A DNA stretch of 64,000 nt from the NCBI RefSeq assembly GCF_902459725.1, contig NZ_CABPSH010000002.1, positions 248,001 to 312,000 of the forward strand, given 5' to 3'. Shown piece after piece: positions 36,200 through 45,504 of the stretch; the first letter of the stretch is position 1, and each line of letters begins with the position of its first letter. The stretch comes from Pandoraea eparura (GTDB lineage: Bacteria; Pseudomonadota; Gammaproteobacteria; Burkholderiales; Burkholderiaceae). Under the pieces are notes generated by a model that had not been told where the DNA came from, did no database searches, and saw only the letters and a list, made by a program, of their open reading frames with translations. Position numbers and translations under genes: made by a program.

Positions 36200-37795
36200 G
36201 TGGTTCTGTTTCCCCCCGCCAAGTCCTGGCATCGACACGCCCATGCGTTCGTGTCTGCCGCTGTCACGGCTGCCGCCTTGCTGGGCGCTGCGCAGGCGCA
36301 TGCCTTCGCCCTCGACGACGTCACCGCCCGTGCGAAGACGCTCGCCGACAAGCCCTACGTCGCGCCGGTGAGCAATCTCACGCCCGCGTTCGCCAAGATG
36401 CCATTCGGCGACTACATCAAGATCCAGCCGCGCCGCGAGGCCTTCGAATGGAACGATCAGCCCACGCCGTTCAAGCTGGGCTTCTATCACCAGGGCATGC
36501 AGTTCAGCACGCCGGTGAAGATCAACGAAGTCATCGGCACCGGCCCCAACGCGAAGATCGACGAGATCAAGTACGACAGCCACCGGTTCGACTTCGGCGA
36601 TCTGAAGCTCGACCGCAGCGCCACGCACAACCTTGGCTACGCGGGCTTTCGCGTGCTTTACCCGATCAACGAACCGGGCAAGCTCGACGAAATCATGAGC
36701 GTGCTCGGCGCGAGCTACTTCCGCGTGATCGGCAAAGGCCAGGTCTACGGCCTGTCGGCGCGTGGCCTGGCCATCGATACGGGCCTGCCCATCGCCGAGG
36801 AATTCCCGGCCTTTCGCGAGTTCTGGATCGAGCGACCGAGCGCGGGCGACAAACACCTGGTGTTTTACGCGCTGCTCGACTCGAAGCGCGCCACCGGCGC
36901 CTATCGTTTCGATCTGACGCCCGGCGAGGATTCGCTGTTGAAGGTGCAGGCGCGAGTCTTCCTGCGCGCCCCGGTGACCAAGCTCGGCATCGCGCCGCTC
37001 ACCAGCATGTTCCTGTTCGGGCCGAATCAGCAGCGCGATCCGTACAACTTCCGTCCGGCATTGCACGATTCGAACGGCCTGGCCATTCACGCCGGCAATG
37101 GCGAATGGATCTGGCGTCCGCTGAACAATCCGCGCAACCTGGCCATCAGCCAGTTCCAGGTGACGAATCCGCGCGGCTTCGGCCTGCTCCAGCGCGGGCG
37201 CGATTTCGCGCAATACGAAGACCTGAAGGATCGCTACGACCTGCGCCCGAGCGCCTGGATCGAGCCGCAGGGCGACTGGGGCAAGGGCCATATCGAACTG
37301 GTGGAAATCCCGTCGCCGGACGAGACCAACGACAACATCGGTGCGTTCTGGACCCCCGACCAGTTGCCGCCGAAGGGGCAGCCGCTGCAGGCCGATTACA
37401 CGATCCGCTGGACCATGAACGAGCGCGGCATCATCGATCGCCGTCTGGCCTGGGTGAAGCAGACGCTGCGCACGGCCGGCGAGATCACGCAAGCCAACCT
37501 GATCCGTCACTTCGACGGCAGCACGGGGTTGATCGTGGACTTCGACGGCGGCCCGCTCGCCACGCTGCCCGCCGGATCGGTCACGCCGCAGGTCAGCGTG
37601 AGCGATAACGCCACCCTCATCGAGCAGACGCTGCAACCGAACCCGGTCACCCATGGCATGCGTTTGAATCTGCGCGTGAGGGTCAAGGACCCGGCCAAGG
37701 TCGTGGAACTGCGTGCCGCCCTCGTCGCCGGCGGCAAGGCCGTGAGCGAGACCTGGAGTTATCAGCTCCCACCGTTTTCGGTTGCCAAGCAATAA
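36200..37795 (+). CDS. opgG: Glucans biosynthesis protein OpgG (periplasmic)
   Basis: 531 aa. I place the start at GTG 36200, which has CTGGAG six bases before it and gives a clean signal peptide ([21 protein letters not shown]). Upstream in-frame ATGs add unconserved sequence. Mature OpgG/OpgD features include [36 protein letters not shown] and [20 protein letters not shown]. OpgG builds the beta-1,6 branches of osmoregulated periplasmic glucans, with the membrane synthase OpgH. opgH does not follow here; the next genes are unrelated. Confidence 0.92.
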   Translation: MVLFPPAKSWHRHAHAFVSAAVTAAALLGAAQAHAFALDDVTARAKTLADKPYVAPVSNLTPAFAKMPFGDYIKIQPRREAFEWNDQPTPFKLGFYHQGMQFSTPVKINEVIGTGPNAKIDEIKYDSHRFDFGDLKLDRSATHNLGYAGFRVLYPINEPGKLDEIMSVLGASYFRVIGKGQVYGLSARGLAIDTGLPIAEEFPAFREFWIERPSAGDKHLVFYALLDSKRATGAYRFDLTPGEDSLLKVQARVFLRAPVTKLGIAPLTSMFLFGPNQQRDPYNFRPALHDSNGLAIHAGNGEWIWRPLNNPRNLAISQFQVTNPRGFGLLQRGRDFAQYEDLKDRYDLRPSAWIEPQGDWGKGHIELVEIPSPDETNDNIGAFWTPDQLPPKGQPLQADYTIRWTMNERGIIDRRLAWVKQTLRTAGEITQANLIRHFDGSTGLIVDFDGGPLATLPAGSVTPQVSVSDNATLIEQTLQPNPVTHGMRLNLRVRVKDPAKVVELRAALVAGGKAVSETWSYQLPPFSVAKQ

Positions 37796-38139
37796 GTTGC
37801 ATCCTGCGTCTTCATGCGGCGGCGTTCTGCCGCCGCACACCGCCCGCTTTCCGCACCCCCATCACCTCAATTAAACAGTCACTTACGCGACTTGTTTTCT
37901 CCTGTAAAACCCTGAAACCGGCAAATTGTCCTTGCCGTGCGCCGCCATTTCGCGTTTACTGCATGCACAATATTGCATAAATAACTGCCCATCGAAGTTC
38001 GTTGCGGCAGTCGGCTTCCTTGGCGACGGCCCCCCGGCCATGCCGATGAGGTCCGGCCTCGTGCCGATTGCGTCGGTCAAGACATCCTCAAGACTCTCCG
38101 CGTTTCGACGGAGGGCGGATTCGTTATGGAGACACTCGC
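37796..38139 (+). other. opgG-MFS intergenic region
   Basis: 344 bases without a supported gene. A hairpin GCGGCGGC-GTTCT-GCCGCCGC at about 37814-37834 may fold after opgG but lacks a U tract. An imperfect palindrome, ATGCA-N6-TGCAT at 37963-37978, in AT-rich sequence, is a candidate operator for the MFS gene. Confidence 0.45.
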
Positions 38140-39519
38140 ATGCGATCTATCGACGTACATCAGTTGGCCGACGACGCCCACTTGAACCGCTATCACTACC
38201 GCATCCTGCTCTGGTGCGCGCTCATCATCATCTTCGACGGCTACGATCTCGCGGTGGCGGGCATTGCGCTGCCATCGATCATGAAAGCGATGCATGTGGA
38301 CGCCACCAGCGCCGGCTTCATGGTCAGCGCCGCCCTCTTCGGCATGATGTTCGGCGCCATCGCGATGGGCATGGTGGCCGACAGCATCGGCCGTCGCAAA
38401 GCCATCGCGATCTGTGTGCTGATGTTCTCGCTGTTTACCGCCATGGCCGGATTCACGCACGAACCGATCAGCTTTTCCGTGACGCGTTTTTTCGCGGGCG
38501 TCGGCATCGGCGGCGTGATGCCGATCGTGGTCGCACAAATGACGGAGTACGCGCCGCGTCGCCTGCGCGCCACGCTTGTCACCCTCATGTTCTCGGGCTA
38601 TTCGGTGGGCGGCATGCTCGCCGCGTTGCTCGGCAAGGGGTTGATCGAGACGCACGGTTGGCAGTCCGTCTTTCTGGCAGCCGGTCTGCCCGCGCTGCTC
38701 GTGCCGTTCGCGATGAAGGCGCTACCGGAGTCGATGCCGTTCCTGATCCGCACCGGCCGTCTCGACGCGCTCAAACAAGTGCTTGCCCGCCTCGCGCCGG
38801 AATATGTCGCGCAGCCGGGCGATCAGTTCGCGCTGCCCGCGACGGATCGCAAGCCGGCCGCGCCGCTCTCACGACTGTTCCAGGACGGACGCGGCGTGAG
38901 CACCGTCATGCTGTGGATCGCGTTCTTCATGTGCCTGTTCATGGTGTATGCGCTCAGCTCGTGGCTCACGAAGCTCATGGCCAGCGCCGGTTACAGCCTC
39001 GGCTCGGCGCTCACGTTTGTGCTGGTGCTGAACTTTGGCGCGATGCTCGGCGCCATCGGCGGCGGCTGGCTCGCGGACCGGTTCAACATCAAATACGTGC
39101 TCGTGGGCATGTATGCGCTGGCCGCGGTGTCGATCACGCTGCTCGGGGTGAAGGTACCGACGCCGGTGCTGTTCGTACTGGTGGGATTGGCCGGGGCGTC
39201 GACCATCGGCACGCAGATCGTCACCTATGCCTACGCAGGACAGTTCTATCCGATGGCCGCACGCGGCACGGGGATCGGCTGGGCCTCCGGGGTGGGACGC
39301 AGCGGGGCCATTCTCGCGCCGATCGCGATCGGCATGCTGGTCAGCCTGTCACTGCCTTTGCAACAAAACTTTATGGCAATCGCGATTCCGGCCGTCATCG
39401 CGGTCATTGCCGTGTTGTTGATCGACCACAAAAAATCGGCGTCGATCCAGCAGCAAGCCGCGACGCCATCGCACAGCGCGGCGGCAAAACTCGCGAACGG
39501 CGCGGGAGAACCGGCGTAA
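38140..39519 (+). CDS. MFS transporter, aromatic acid:H+ symporter (AAHS) family
   Basis: 459 aa with twelve predicted helices. The AAHS signature is present: CALIIIFDGYDLAVAGIALPSI (helix 1 DGYD), GMVADSIGRRKAIAICV between helices 2 and 3, and FFAGVGIGGVMPIVVAQMTEY. Relatives (PcaK, BenK, MhpT) import protocatechuate, benzoate and similar acids. GGAG lies nine bases before the ATG. It is not beside an aromatic catabolic operon; the nearest is the FAD hydroxylase unit about 4 kb downstream. Confidence 0.88.
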   Translation: MRSIDVHQLADDAHLNRYHYRILLWCALIIIFDGYDLAVAGIALPSIMKAMHVDATSAGFMVSAALFGMMFGAIAMGMVADSIGRRKAIAICVLMFSLFTAMAGFTHEPISFSVTRFFAGVGIGGVMPIVVAQMTEYAPRRLRATLVTLMFSGYSVGGMLAALLGKGLIETHGWQSVFLAAGLPALLVPFAMKALPESMPFLIRTGRLDALKQVLARLAPEYVAQPGDQFALPATDRKPAAPLSRLFQDGRGVSTVMLWIAFFMCLFMVYALSSWLTKLMASAGYSLGSALTFVLVLNFGAMLGAIGGGWLADRFNIKYVLVGMYALAAVSITLLGVKVPTPVLFVLVGLAGASTIGTQIVTYAYAGQFYPMAARGTGIGWASGVGRSGAILAPIAIGMLVSLSLPLQQNFMAIAIPAVIAVIAVLLIDHKKSASIQQQAATPSHSAAAKLANGAGEPA

Positions 39520-39776
39520 TCTCGCGCGTCAAGGCAGGCTCGGCCATCCATATCCGAGGCAATGGCATGGCGACGCAAGCGCGCGTCGTCATGCGAAAAT
39601 GCGCGCCGCGGCGGTCATGGGAAGGATCGCGGCTTTCAGTGACGCAACGCGCCGGGGCCGGGGCAATCCATCAACGACCGGCGCATCCGCGGCACATGAA
39701 AATTTCCCTCAACCCGAGCGCCTCAGGCGCCGATAACCAGATATCCGTCCCGCCGGACCGTCTGGGGAAAATCAAT

Positions 39777-40202
39777 ATGCCGCGTATTGCCTTACTGAGT
39801 GCCCTCGTGCTGACCGTCGCTCAGGCGCCGGCCTTCGCCGCCCCCACCAACGACGCCTCCGTCGTCCACCTCTCCACCCGACAAGCCATCGTCAGTGACG
39901 CCGTGTTTCGCGGCAGCCAGGCCGCCACGCTCGGCGCCGACGCGCTGCGCAACGCGCACGGCAGCTTCGGCGTCAACGTTGGCGCCGGTGCGCTCAACTT
40001 GCAGTCGAATCAGCTTGTGCTGGCGAATGCGTCGCAAGTGGCGGTCGACACCCGCCAGACGATTCACAACACCACGATCCTGACCGGCGTGCCGAGTGCA
40101 TCGCTGGGCGACCGTGCGCTGATGGGCGCCTCGGGCAATCTCGGTGTGAACGTGGTGGCCGGCATCGCCAACGCCCAAGCCAACGCGTTGGCGATTCATT
40201 GA
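39777..40202 (+). CDS. Small secreted protein with two 58-residue repeats
   Basis: 141 aa. Signal peptide MPRIALLSALVLTVAQAPAFA, then two tandem units with a 58-residue period: TRQAIVSD...GSFGVNV-GAG...QSNQL (from residue 34) and TRQTIHNT...GNLGVNV-VAG...QANAL (from residue 92). The GN(L/I)GVNVAAG...N.QAN pattern occurs in short exported or adhesin-like proteins of Pseudomonas and Burkholderia, but I cannot name a function. An earlier ATG at 39696 would spoil the signal peptide. A GC hairpin follows at 40221-40246. Confidence 0.72.
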   Translation: MPRIALLSALVLTVAQAPAFAAPTNDASVVHLSTRQAIVSDAVFRGSQAATLGADALRNAHGSFGVNVGAGALNLQSNQLVLANASQVAVDTRQTIHNTTILTGVPSASLGDRALMGASGNLGVNVVAGIANAQANALAIH

Positions 40203-40299
40203 CGACCCGATGAAATCTCACCCGGCCGGATAACCCCTCGGCCGGGATCGGTATTCGCCGATGGCGCGGCCGACACCCAAACGTGTCGACACCGCGCGC

Positions 40300-41190
40300 T
40301 TACCGAAGCGCCCCGACTGCGCCGACCGCGCCGTATGCCCGCCCCACCGCGCCGAAGCGCCACGACAACCGACGCGCCGCCGCCAACAAGGCCTGTGCCG
40401 GCGCGGCGTCGAGCGCCGTCTCGAAACTCCCCGCCGACCCCATCAGCGCCAGTACCAGCGTCACTTCCCCCGTGTGATCGAACACCGGCACCGCCACCGT
40501 GTCGATGCCGGGCACCGGATTGCTCTGCGCCGTATCGACGCGTTGCTCGCGAATTGCCTTCAGCCGCGCCGCATAGTCGGCTGGCGGCGTCGGTGCACGT
40601 CCCTCCGCGCCAAGCCCGGCCATGCGCACGGGTTCCTGCGCGAGCATGCCGTCGAGCACCGCTTCGGGCAGAAACGCGGCGAACGTCCGGCCAATGGCTG
40701 TGTTCACCAACGAAAGCACTGTGCCGATGCGCAAGCTCACATGCTGCGGACGCATCGCCTCTTCGAGCCTGACCACCGTTGGGCCAACCGGGCCCAGCAC
40801 GGCCATCGCGGCCGACAGACCGGTGGCCTGCGCCAGCGCGAGAATCTCCGGCTCGGCCTCGCCCGTCGGCGAGAGGCGCTGCAATGCCATCAACCCCAGT
40901 TCGAGACTTAGCGCCCCCGCCTCGAAATTGCCGTTTGCATCACGCGAGATCAAGCCCGCACGCTGCAAGCTCACCAGATGCGGATGCGCCTTTGCCGGCG
41001 CCATCCCCGCGTCGCGCGCCAGCGCATTGAGCGGCAGCGGACGCCCCGCCGCCGCCAGCGCCTCGAGCAACGCACCGGTGCTTTCCAGCGCCTGAATGCC
41101 GCGCTGCGGTTTCGCGGGCGTCGATGCTACGTCGTCCGCTGCGTCGTCCGTTACCTCATGCGATTGCGCTGTGCGTCGCGTCGCGTTCAT
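40300..41190 (-). CDS. IclR-family transcriptional regulator, second of a coupled pair
   Basis: 296 aa. HTH region PLNALARDAGMAPAKAHPHLVSLQRAGLI and IclR effector domain (MRPQHVSLRIGTVLSLVNTAIGRTFAAF; TVAVPVFDHTGEVTLVLALMG). The ATG at 41190 overlaps the stop of the upstream IclR gene (ATGA), so both are made from one message. The C-terminus ends in a low-complexity GAVGRAYGAVGAVGALR. Likely controls the divergent MBL-FAD hydroxylase unit. Confidence 0.87.
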   Translation of the reverse strand: MNATRRTAQSHEVTDDAADDVASTPAKPQRGIQALESTGALLEALAAAGRPLPLNALARDAGMAPAKAHPHLVSLQRAGLISRDANGNFEAGALSLELGLMALQRLSPTGEAEPEILALAQATGLSAAMAVLGPVGPTVVRLEEAMRPQHVSLRIGTVLSLVNTAIGRTFAAFLPEAVLDGMLAQEPVRMAGLGAEGRAPTPPADYAARLKAIREQRVDTAQSNPVPGIDTVAVPVFDHTGEVTLVLALMGSAGSFETALDAAPAQALLAAARRLSWRFGAVGRAYGAVGAVGALR

Positions 41191-42017
41191 GCGCCCTCCT
41201 TGCCAGTCTCGCCGTCTTCGCCACGGGCATCGACTTGCGCGGCGATGGCACTCGCCGTCGCGCGCAATGCGCTCGCCGCGGCACCGTCCCACGCCACGTC
41301 GAGCGCCGCCGTCGGCCCGATCGCGGTGAGCGCCAGACGCAGCTGCCCGCTTGCATCGAACACCGGCGCGCACAGGCTGCTCACCGAGGGACTTGGTGTA
41401 TTCACGCTGCGCGCCGCGCCGTGTGAGCGTGTCTCGTCGAGCAGCGCGTCGAAACGTTCGCGCTCCGCCGGTAATGCGGGCATCTGCTCATGCCACGCCT
41501 GCGGCCATTGCGCCTGCGGCGTGAAGGCGCAAAAGGCCCGCCCGGTCGACGTCGTCGTGAGCGACATGACCGATCCCACGTGAAGATTCACATGCAGCGG
41601 AAACGCCGCACGTTCGAAGTGCACGACGACGGGCCCCTGCGGCGCGCTCGTGCAGATCGCGACACACAGGCCGGTCTCGCGCGCCAGCGCAACCACACGC
41701 GGCACGGCTGCGCGATACGCGGGGTCGTTCTCGAGATGCAGCAGGGCAAGGCGCAACGTCATCGGCCCCGGCGTGTAGTCGCCCGACATCGGGTCGCGCT
41801 TGAGCAAGCCGAGCCGCGTGAGGCTCACCAGGTACGGATGCGCCTGCGCGGGCGGCAATCCGGCGAGCGCGGCGAGATCGCCTGGCCCCAGCGCTCGACG
41901 CGCCTGCGCCAGCGCCTGAAGTACACGCGCCGCCACGTCCACGCTTTGCACACCGCGCGACGTGCGCCCCGGTTGCCCGCGGGCGTCGGCCATGCCGTCC
42001 ATCGGAATTCGATTCAT
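41187..42017 (-). CDS. IclR-family transcriptional regulator, first of a coupled pair
   Basis: 276 aa. HTH region LGPGDLAALAGLPPAQAHPYLVSLTRLGLL and effector domain (FPLHVNLHVGSVMSLTTTSTGRAFCAF; SSLCAPVFDASGQLRLALTAIG). It shares domain layout and the (P)AQAHPYLVSL/AKAHPHLVSL recognition helix with the gene that overlaps its end, so the two look like a tandem duplication and may form a heteromer. Several ATGs are possible; I keep the first (42017) although no strong ribosome-binding site is seen. Confidence 0.85.
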   Translation of the reverse strand: MNRIPMDGMADARGQPGRTSRGVQSVDVAARVLQALAQARRALGPGDLAALAGLPPAQAHPYLVSLTRLGLLKRDPMSGDYTPGPMTLRLALLHLENDPAYRAAVPRVVALARETGLCVAICTSAPQGPVVVHFERAAFPLHVNLHVGSVMSLTTTSTGRAFCAFTPQAQWPQAWHEQMPALPAERERFDALLDETRSHGAARSVNTPSPSVSSLCAPVFDASGQLRLALTAIGPTAALDVAWDGAAASALRATASAIAAQVDARGEDGETGKEGA

Positions 42018-42171
42018 GCGATCAAGGGAGACTGGCTCCCAAAGGAAAATGGCCTAGATTTTAAACAAGTCGACGCCCGCCTTTGCATCGCTCTCGCGAT
42101 TCCCAAGGGTTAACCCAAGATGGGAACGTCATCCCGTCGCCCACGTTACAACATTAGCAAATAACAATCAT

Positions 42172-42209
42172 ATTTGTCATTGACAAATAATAGAAGCGTT
42201 TCGTAAGAT
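42172..42209 (+). promoter_or_regulatory. Promoter with palindromic operator ahead of the MBL-FAD hydroxylase unit
   Basis: ATTTGTCA-T-TGACAAAT at 42172-42188 is a perfect 17-bp inverted repeat. Its right half contains the -35 box TTGACA (42180-42185), and TAAGAT at 42204-42209 lies 18 bp further. A repressor at this site would block transcription; the divergent IclR pair is the natural candidate. Confidence 0.7.
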
Positions 42210-42268
42210 GCCTTCATGCATCCCATCAGTCGCATCATCCCCGCAGACGAGACAAGAGAGAGACAAGC

Positions 42269-43228
42269 ATGACCAAAGCATTCGCCTCCCAAGCCGACCT
42301 GGAAGCCAAGAAGGTCACGTTCACCCAACTGTCGGAAAACGCCTGGGCCTACACGGCCGAGGGCGACCCGAACTCGGGCGTCATCATTGGCGACGACGGC
42401 GTGATGATCGTCGACACGACGGCCACGCCCGCCATGGCGCAGGATCTCATCGCGAAGATCCGCACGATCACCGACAAGCCGATCAAGTATGTGGTGCTCT
42501 CGCACTATCACGCGGTGCGCGTGCTGGGTGCGTCGGCCTACTTTGCCGAAGGCGCGCAGCAGATCATCGCGAGCCGCGGCACGTACGAGATGATCGTCGA
42601 GCGCGGCGAAGCCGACATGAAGTCGGAGATCGAGCGCTTTCCGCGTCTGTTCGCCGGTGTCGAGACGGTGCCTGGCCTCACGTGGCCGACGCTCGTCTTC
42701 GAGAAGGAAATCACGCTCTTCCTCGGCAAGCTCGAAGTGAAGATCGCCCACCTCGGCTCGGGTCACACCAAGGGCGACACCGTGGTGTGGCTGCCGTCGC
42801 AAAAGGTGCTGTTCTCGGGCGACCTCGTCGAGTACGACGCCGCCTGCTACACCGGTGACGCGCAGCTCGCCGAATGGCCGGCCACGCTCGACGCGCTGGC
42901 CGCGCTTGGCGCCGAGAAGCTTGTGCCGGGTCGCGGCCCCGCCCTGACCACGCCCGACGACGTCGCCAAGGGCCTCGCGTATACGAAGGACTTCGTGACG
43001 ACGCTGTTCGAAGCGGGCAAGCAAGCCGTCGAACAGAAGCTCGACCTGAAGGGCGCGATGGCGCTCACGCGTCGCGAGATGGATCCCAAGTTCGGCCATG
43101 TATTCATTTACGAACACTGCTTGCCTTTCGACGTGACCCGTGCGTTCGACGAAGCGAGCGGCATCACGCACCCGCGCATCTGGACGGCACAGCGCGACAA
43201 GGAAATGTGGACCGCCCTGCAGGACTGA
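42269..43228 (+). CDS. Metallo-beta-lactamase-fold protein with an altered metal motif
   Basis: 319 aa. The fold is clear (VMIVDTTATPAMAQDLIAKI, LSHYH..., GSGHTKGDTVVWLP, VLFSGDLVEYDA). The usual HxHxDH motif, however, is H79-Y-H81-A-V-R84, so the Asp and third His of the motif are lost. The late GHG is GRG (Arg222). His166 and Asp185 remain. At most one metal site seems complete, so this is not a standard two-zinc hydrolase. It is the first gene of a unit with an FAD hydroxylase and a DUF2783-like gene. Function unknown. Confidence 0.85.
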   Translation: MTKAFASQADLEAKKVTFTQLSENAWAYTAEGDPNSGVIIGDDGVMIVDTTATPAMAQDLIAKIRTITDKPIKYVVLSHYHAVRVLGASAYFAEGAQQIIASRGTYEMIVERGEADMKSEIERFPRLFAGVETVPGLTWPTLVFEKEITLFLGKLEVKIAHLGSGHTKGDTVVWLPSQKVLFSGDLVEYDAACYTGDAQLAEWPATLDALAALGAEKLVPGRGPALTTPDDVAKGLAYTKDFVTTLFEAGKQAVEQKLDLKGAMALTRREMDPKFGHVFIYEHCLPFDVTRAFDEASGITHPRIWTAQRDKEMWTALQD

Positions 43229-43354
43229 GTTCGCTCGGATCGGCCTCGGCGCGGCGATAGGCACCGCGCCGGGCGCAACAACAAAAGCAAAAGCAAAAAA
43301 GCGGAATCCGCCGGGGCGCTTGCGCCGGTGCGGTGCCGACGATGGAGACATTGC

Positions 43355-45091
43355 ATGAGCAGCATCGATTACCAGCGCCTGACGTTCGATTACCAGCCCT
43401 GCGCCGAACAGTCCGGCAACGCCCCGAGTGCGCCGCACCCGGTCATCGTGGTCGGCGCCGGGCCGGTGGGCCTGGCCAGCGCCATCGATCTCGCGCAGCA
43501 GGGCGTACCCGTGATCGTGCTCGACGACGACTGCACGCTCTCGACCGGCTCACGCGCCATCTGCTTCGCCAAGCGCACGCTCGATATCTTCGACCGTCTC
43601 GGCTGTGGCGAGCGCATGGTGCAAAAGGGCGTGCGCTGGAACGTCGGTCGCGTGTTCCTGCGCGATCAGGAGGTCTACAACTTCGACCTGTTGCCGGAAG
43701 CGGGACACCATCGTCCGGCGTTCATCAACCTTCAGCAGTATTACGTCGAAGGCTATCTGTACGAGCGCGCGCGCGAACTGCCCAATATCGATATCCGCTG
43801 GAAGCACAAGGTCGTGGGCCTCACGCAGCAAGGCACGCCCGGCACGCCCGAGGCGAACGTCACGCTCACGGTCGAGACGCCCGATGGCGACTATCAAACC
43901 CGCGCACGCTACGTCGTGGCCGCCGACGGGTCGCGCAGTCCCGTGCGCAAGTTGCTCGGCGTGGACACCCACGGACGCACGTTCAAGGACCGCTTCCTGA
44001 TCGCCGACGTGAAGATGACGGCCGACTTCCCGACCGAGCGCTGGTTCTGGTTCGATCCGCCGTTCCATCCGCATCAGTCCGTACTGCTGCATCGTCAACC
44101 GGACAACGTGTGGCGTATCGATTTTCAATTGGGATGGGACGCCGACCCGGCTGTCGAGAAGACCCCCGAGCGCGTGATCCCGCGCGTGCAGGCCTTGCTC
44201 GGCCCGGACGCCAAATTCACGCTGGAGTGGGTCAGCGTCTACACCTTCTCGTGCCTGCGCATGGACGACTTCCGTCATGGACAGGTGCTGTTCGCCGGGG
44301 ATTCGGCGCATGGCGTGTCGCCGTTCGGCGCGCGCGGCGCGAACAGCGGCGTACAGGATGCCGAGAACCTCGCGTGGAAACTGGCGCTGGTGCTCGCCGG
44401 TCAGGCGCCGGATACGCTGCTCGATACCTACGCCCGCGAGCGCGAATTTGCCGCTGACGAGAACATCCGCAACTCGACACGCTCCACCGATTTCATCACG
44501 CCCAAGAGCGCCGTCTCGCGTGTCTTTCGCGATGCAGTGCTGACGCTCGCCCGCGATCACGCGTTCGCGCGCCAGTTGGTCAATAGCGGGCGCTTGTCCG
44601 TGCCCGCCGTGTTGAGCGAGTCGACACTGAACACCGCCGAGCGCGACACGTTTGCCGGATGCATGGTGCCGGGTGCCGCCTGCGTGGATGCGCCACTCGT
44701 GCGGCATGGGCAGGACGGCTGGCTGCTGCCGCGGCTGGGCGGGCGCTTCGTCGCGCTCGTGTTCGGCGCGCCCGCGTCGCTCGATACCGCGTCGCTCGCG
44801 GCCCTCGATGCCCTCGCGAACGACAGCGTGCCGGTCATGCCGGTGTTCGTCTCGCCGGATGCCGAAGCCGCGCAGGATGCCCACGGTGAACCCCACAGCG
44901 TCTGGCACGATGTGCAAGGTCTGGCCGCGCAACGCTACGACGCCGCGCCAGGCACGGTATACCTGATTCGTCCGGATCAGCACGTGTGTGCGCGATGGCG
45001 CCGCGTCGACGCCGCGGCGATTGCCGCCGCGCGCGAACGCGCCCTGGGGCGCACGGCGCCGGACATCGCACCGATGCAATGCGCGGCCTGA
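43355..45091 (+). CDS. FAD-dependent aromatic hydroxylase-like monooxygenase
   Basis: 578 aa, class A flavoprotein monooxygenase fold. FAD motif VIVVGAGPVGLASAIDL at residues 30-46, the DG motif AADGSRSPVRKLLGV, and GDSAHGVSPFGARGANSG at about 315-332. A C-terminal thioredoxin-like domain follows, as in MhpA, phenol hydroxylase and related enzymes. The start at 43355 has ATGGAGA before it. It probably hydroxylates an aromatic compound with NAD(P)H and O2; substrate unknown. It lies 126 bases after the MBL gene and 78 before a small DUF2783-like gene. Confidence 0.87.
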   Translation: MSSIDYQRLTFDYQPCAEQSGNAPSAPHPVIVVGAGPVGLASAIDLAQQGVPVIVLDDDCTLSTGSRAICFAKRTLDIFDRLGCGERMVQKGVRWNVGRVFLRDQEVYNFDLLPEAGHHRPAFINLQQYYVEGYLYERARELPNIDIRWKHKVVGLTQQGTPGTPEANVTLTVETPDGDYQTRARYVVAADGSRSPVRKLLGVDTHGRTFKDRFLIADVKMTADFPTERWFWFDPPFHPHQSVLLHRQPDNVWRIDFQLGWDADPAVEKTPERVIPRVQALLGPDAKFTLEWVSVYTFSCLRMDDFRHGQVLFAGDSAHGVSPFGARGANSGVQDAENLAWKLALVLAGQAPDTLLDTYAREREFAADENIRNSTRSTDFITPKSAVSRVFRDAVLTLARDHAFARQLVNSGRLSVPAVLSESTLNTAERDTFAGCMVPGAACVDAPLVRHGQDGWLLPRLGGRFVALVFGAPASLDTASLAALDALANDSVPVMPVFVSPDAEAAQDAHGEPHSVWHDVQGLAAQRYDAAPGTVYLIRPDQHVCARWRRVDAAAIAAARERALGRTAPDIAPMQCAA

Positions 45092-45169
45092 TGGGGTTCT
45101 GGCCAAGTCCATCGAACCCCATTCCGATCTCACCGATCCCATCGATCCCGCAGTAAGGAGCCCCTCTTC

Positions 45170-45379
45170 ATGGCACTCGATACACAACCTCGCCTGACAC
45201 GTCCGGACGATTTCTACGAAGCGCTGATCGACATGCACCGAGACCTCGACGAGGCGCAAAGTCAGGCGGCCAACGCGCAATTGATCCTGCTGCTCGCCAA
45301 CCAGATCGGCGATCACGACACGCTGCTTTCGGCGCTTCGTCTGGCGCGCGCCGGGGCACTGGGCAACGCGGCGCCCTGA
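45170..45379 (+). CDS. Small DUF2783-like protein
   Basis: 69 aa. The sequence (RPDDFYEALIDMHRDLDEAQ then ANAQLILLLANQIGDHDTLL) is a short helical protein resembling DUF2783, a family often found after FAD-dependent monooxygenases. AAGGAG lies ten bases before the ATG. It may be an accessory or regulatory subunit of the hydroxylase. No catalytic residues evident. Confidence 0.75.
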   Translation: MALDTQPRLTRPDDFYEALIDMHRDLDEAQSQAANAQLILLLANQIGDHDTLLSALRLARAGALGNAAP

Positions 45380-45425
45380 TCGCCGGTCGGTGCGCTCACA
45401 TGACTGATGTGACTGATGTGACATA

Positions 45426-45469
45426 AACGAAGCGGGGCGCCCGGGCATCGGGCGCCCCGCTTCGTTTGT
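45426..45469. terminator. Bidirectional terminator between the hydroxylase unit and pcaR
   Basis: Perfect 18-bp arms (45426-45443 and 45449-45466) with a five-base loop; A residues at the left end and TTTGTT at the right end allow use on both strands. It separates convergent units. Confidence 0.9.
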
Positions 45470-45504
45470 TGCGAGACAGACTGTGTGAACCCTACGTGCA
45501 GACG

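Noticed and set aside
35984-37840. Open frame of about 618 codons on the minus strand
   Set aside because: It is antisense to opgG across its whole length. GC-rich genes leave such open antisense frames, and the sense protein matches a known family throughout.
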